DNA of 64,000 bases from Lachnospiraceae bacterium (lineage in GTDB: Bacteria; Bacillota; Clostridia; Lachnospirales; Lachnospiraceae). Shown here piece by piece: positions 63,879 to 64,000 of the stretch (positions are counted from its first letter, which is position 1; every line of letters begins with the position of its first letter). A program made the translations under genes and the position numbers. Under the pieces are notes generated by a model. That model had not been told where the DNA came from. It did no database searches and saw only the letters and a program-made list of their open reading frames with translations. The stretch covers positions 24,276 through 88,275 of the forward strand of contig JAEEGQ010000075.1 in assembly GCA_016280395.1 (NCBI GenBank). Reading direction: 5' to 3'.

Positions 63879-64000
63879 TTCCAGTTTGCAAAAGTAAATG
63901 CCTTCTCCGGATATCTCTTGCAAGAGTAAATTCCAGATATTGAAGATGGAGGGCAAAAATCAGAAGTTACAATTCCAAACTGGAAGTTACGATTCCAAAG
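63879..64000. repeat. Short direct and inverted repeats at the right edge
   Basis: GAAGTTACAATTCCAAA (63963-63979) and GAAGTTACGATTCCAAA (63983-63999) are 20 bases apart. CAAACTGGAA (63976-63985) is the exact inverse of TTCCAGTTTG (63879-63888). The pattern may belong to an element end beyond the window. Between 63757 and 63878 I see only AT-rich sequence. Confidence 0.55.

Noticed and set aside
63768..63956. 62-residue open frame on the minus strand at the right edge
   Set aside because: It has no clear ribosome site or recognisable domain and its sequence is AT-driven; it may be chance or a remnant.

Overview
The window looks like a chromosomal segment of a Gram-positive anaerobe of the class Clostridia, most likely Lachnospirales. 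This rests on gene content, not on a search: an hprK-glucokinase-murB-whiA-HPr cluster typical of Bacillota, a three-subunit [FeFe] hydrogenase, many lipoproteins with a lipobox and Pro/Thr stalk, strong AGGAGG ribosome sites, and sigma-A type promoters with 17-base spacers. No rRNA, tRNA, phage or CRISPR array was seen.

Layout. 1-12034: a glycan-uptake locus. A divergent LacI regulator (cut by the left edge) faces an operon of a GNAT-like acyltransferase, two LplB/YtcP-type sugar permeases, a solute-binding lipoprotein, a 1251-residue anchored surface protein with CBM9-like and DUF4832-like regions, a Gfo/Idh/MocA oxidoreductase and an APH-fold sugar-kinase-like protein. 12047-22593: a minus-strand housekeeping run (glycosyltransferase, DUF1846 protein, ftsH, uvrC, hprK, ROK glucokinase, murB, whiA, HPr/Crh-like). 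Its last three genes are unusual: whiA is short, rapZ is not between murB and whiA, and the HPr-like protein has Glu at position 15. 22674-28566: tandem repeats, an AEC transporter, and an SsuABC/NMT1-type ABC system whose binding-protein and permease genes are separated by an 11-copy 64-base hairpin array, plus a Crp/Fnr regulator. 28752-33062: hydCBA-like NAD-linked [FeFe] hydrogenase, followed by a row of hairpins.

33331-36654: small lipoproteins, a serpin and a DUF6273-like lipoprotein. 36685-42978: a signalling island (PAS-GGDEF-EAL; methyltransferase-like/Cache/GGDEF fusion; hybrid histidine kinase). 43118-46620: a SprA-like metalloprotease, and a Gx transporter / NusG domain II / ApbE trio that suggests flavinylation or extracellular electron transfer. 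46877-48556: SulP transporter. 48783-52945: two more serpin lipoproteins and a transglutaminase-like lipoprotein. 53123-59194: aldolase, FAD dehydrogenase, TrkA, Na+/H+ antiporter, isochorismatase-like hydrolase. 59509-64000: GH5 lipoprotein, a hypothetical lipoprotein, an Rpn-type nuclease, HicAB, and an AT-rich edge with short repeats.

The most interesting items are the hairpin array inside the ABC operon, the three serpin lipoproteins with diverged reactive loops, the methyltransferase-like/Cache/GGDEF fusion, and the altered WhiA/Crh region. All functional names come from motif recognition by eye; no database search was run.
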